Positions 62,615 to 64,000 of a stretch of DNA of 64,000 nt are shown here, piece by piece. Origin of the DNA: Stappia sp. MMSF_3263. GTDB taxonomy: Bacteria > Pseudomonadota > Alphaproteobacteria > Rhizobiales > Stappiaceae. Location: assembly GCF_030733745.1 (NCBI RefSeq), contig NZ_JASHIK010000005.1, positions 124,001 through 188,000 of the forward strand, given 5' to 3'. Position 1 is the first letter of the stretch. The number at the start of each line of letters is the position of its first letter. The notes under the pieces are model-generated. The model searched no databases. It was not told the origin of the DNA and saw only the letters and a program-made list of their open reading frames with translations. Made by a program: the position numbers and the translations under genes.

Positions 62615-63647
62615 CATTAAGCCGAAGCATACTGAACGATACGAGATTGAACGCTCGCCGCTCTCGCAGAAGCCAACACAGCGCGATATCGCAGGTCTTT
62701 TGGGCGAAACTAGAGATGATTTACGACGGCTTGTAAATTATAAGAACGAATTCATCGTTCGTAGGCAGATCACTACTGGTAAGAATAAAAAACAGCGAGA
62801 TTTAGCATATCCAACCGCAAGACTTCGAGCGGTTCATGAGCGCCTCAAATTTCATCTGAATAAAATCAAGCTTCCCAGTTATCTATTCAGTCCTCGCAAG
62901 AATAGGGGGCAGCGTGATAATGCCGTTTTTCACATTGATCAAGATCAGTATCTGACTCTTGATCTGAAGCAATTTTATCCATCGACAAGCGAAGACATGG
63001 TGCGGAGTTGGTTTCGTGATGATCTCGGTATGTATGATGATGTGGCAGGGCTGCTAACGCATCTGTGCACTATTGACGGCAAAGTGTCGTTTGGCTCACC
63101 GCTAACCCCGGTGCTTTGCAGCCTCATTCACCGCCGGATGTTCGATCAGATCGCTGACATATGTAACAATCGGGGACTGCTTTATTCTGTTTGGGTGGAC
63201 GACTTGACAATCTCCGGGCGCTTTGTTCCTGGTGAGGTATTAAGACAAATACGAGCCGTCGTGCGAGGTTCGGGGTTGAAGTCGCACCGCATACGATATC
63301 GCACTGGAAACCGCCCAGTTTTTATAACTGGAATCGGTGTTGTAGACGCAACGCTTGTTGCCCCTAACTCACTTAACTTGAAGATTAGGGAGTGTTGGAC
63401 CGAATACCATGCTGCCGTGACTGATGAGGAAGTGAATTTTCTTATCCAGCGCCTGCTTTCTTACCTTGGAACCGCGAGGCATATCTCGGGTGCGAAATCA
63501 GAAAGGGGCCGAAAGGCGGCGGACCAGATGAACTCCCTTCGACAAAAGCGTAATAAGCGGTACCTGGCCACTGAGGAACTTTATCGCATAGAACGTGAGA
63601 AACAGTCCAAGATGACACCCGTAGACACAGGGCCTCCACCCTTTTAG
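62604..63647 (+). CDS. retron-type reverse transcriptase
   Basis: The 347-residue enzyme has the RT palm: motif A LTLDLKQFYPS with Asp120, GSPLTPVLCSLI (164-175) in place of the usual PQGAPTSP, and the catalytic VDD at 198-200 in YSVWVDDLTISG (retrons usually have YxDD). The retron-specific signatures NAxxH (NAVFH, 106-110) and VTG (ITG, 241-243) are present. It should make a branched msDNA from the upstream RNA. GC content is lower than that of the core genome. The ATG at 62604 overlaps the HTH stop; an in-frame TTG at 62574 is less likely. Confidence 0.92.
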   Translation: MPRSIKPKHTERYEIERSPLSQKPTQRDIAGLLGETRDDLRRLVNYKNEFIVRRQITTGKNKKQRDLAYPTARLRAVHERLKFHLNKIKLPSYLFSPRKNRGQRDNAVFHIDQDQYLTLDLKQFYPSTSEDMVRSWFRDDLGMYDDVAGLLTHLCTIDGKVSFGSPLTPVLCSLIHRRMFDQIADICNNRGLLYSVWVDDLTISGRFVPGEVLRQIRAVVRGSGLKSHRIRYRTGNRPVFITGIGVVDATLVAPNSLNLKIRECWTEYHAAVTDEEVNFLIQRLLSYLGTARHISGAKSERGRKAADQMNSLRQKRNKRYLATEELYRIEREKQSKMTPVDTGPPPF

Positions 63648-63977
63648 CTCCCATAAGCTATTGCATAGAGATGCGGCCTTGATTGTGGCTGTCGTACTGG
63701 TTGCGTTCAGAGAACAACTGTAGACTGCCAATCAATCGAAATACGGCACGAAGTGGTTCTCGGGAAGTGTCACGATTGCCGCCCACACCCCCCACCTCCC
63801 CCCTTGCGGGGAGGGCAAAGACCCACTACCCACTCACTCGAGCGGTCTGGCGCGCGTTTCGGCGCGCGCGGCACGCGTTCAGGACATGTCTGCCCTTAAG
63901 GCGTTTTCGCGCGCGTACGCGCGGGGGCTTGAGAGGGCGGGCGGCAGGCACGACACAACGGGCAGGACTTCCACGGC
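63648..63977. other. intergenic region between the retron and gatB, with palindromes
   Basis: No gene is supported. It includes a CTCCCC/GGGGAG hairpin (about 63796-63818) of a kind common between alphaproteobacterial genes, GCGCGC-rich palindromes near 63850-63875 and CGCGCGTACGCGCG near 63912. GC rises back to core values here. Confidence 0.45.
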
Positions 63978-64000
63978 ATGAGCATCGTCGACACCCGCAC
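63978..64000 (+). CDS. gatB: start of GatB, Asp/Glu-tRNA amidotransferase subunit B (partial)
   Basis: Only seven complete codons are visible: MSIVDTR followed by AC. Rhizobial GatB proteins start with M(S/T)xVDTRTP, and gatC and gatA are on the same strand upstream, so gatB is the likely identity. The gene runs off the right edge of the window. Confidence 0.6.

Noticed and set aside
1-64000. CRISPR arrays, rRNA genes, insertion-sequence transposases or prophage structural genes
   Set aside because: Looked for by eye on both strands; no regularly spaced repeats, transposase motifs or rRNA-like sequence were seen.

Overview
The window is about 64 kb of high-GC chromosome from an alphaproteobacterium, most likely a Hyphomicrobiales (Rhizobiales) member close to Stappia or Labrenzia. 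The evidence is gene content: divK-pleD, clpS-clpA, a phasin with a PhaR-like promoter, an EipB-type envelope protein, DUF1489, DUF3572, DUF6157, topA-rnr-DUF983-NUDIX, pyrB beside a pseudo-dihydroorotase, and gatC/gatA/gatB. The taxon is an inference from gene families; no rRNA gene is present, and I recognised no convincing tRNA gene by eye.

Positions 1-50.7 kb are mostly core genome in short operons. From the left: the 5' end of a DUF599 membrane protein; a soluble double-PAS chemoreceptor; small membrane and DUF proteins; a rhodanese; a GST; a biotin-dependent acyl-CoA carboxylase pair (probably 3-methylcrotonyl-CoA carboxylase); panC; a VWA/DUF3955/J-domain group; a SPOR-tailed D-Ala-D-Ala carboxypeptidase; a phasin; clpSA; azlCD; a minus-strand group of RidA, GDPD, a GNAT-like protein and a HIT protein; eipB; a secreted calcium-binding protein that overlaps an antisense K+ channel; dinB-HAD-DUF3572; divK-pleD (polarity and c-di-GMP signalling); rpmG; topA-rnr-DUF983-NUDIX in 4-nt overlaps; ruvX-AEC-pyrB-pyrC'-plsY-dprA; and gatC-GNAT-gatA.

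Positions 50.7-64.0 kb are accessory DNA lying between gatA and the first codons of what appears to be gatB at the right edge. This region holds a LysE exporter, a divergent GlxA-type regulator/rhodanese pair, a low-GC island with a divergent trypsin-like protease and an unknown protein, a YjhX-like toxin, an orphan FliK/FlhB-like pair, a fatty acid desaturase, a higBA toxin-antitoxin module flanked by a second copy of the desaturase 3' end, and a retron.

The retron (about 61.9-63.65 kb) is the most interesting element. A structured non-coding RNA has two short hairpins with identical CTAGA loops, two long GC-rich hairpins and complementary ends. It is followed by a 44-residue basic single-pass membrane peptide, a Cro/C1-type HTH protein and a reverse transcriptase with retron signatures (NAVFH for NAxxH, a VDD catalytic box, ITG for VTG). 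It sits next to the higBA module and a 16-bp perfect inverted repeat, and is a good candidate for an anti-phage defence system.
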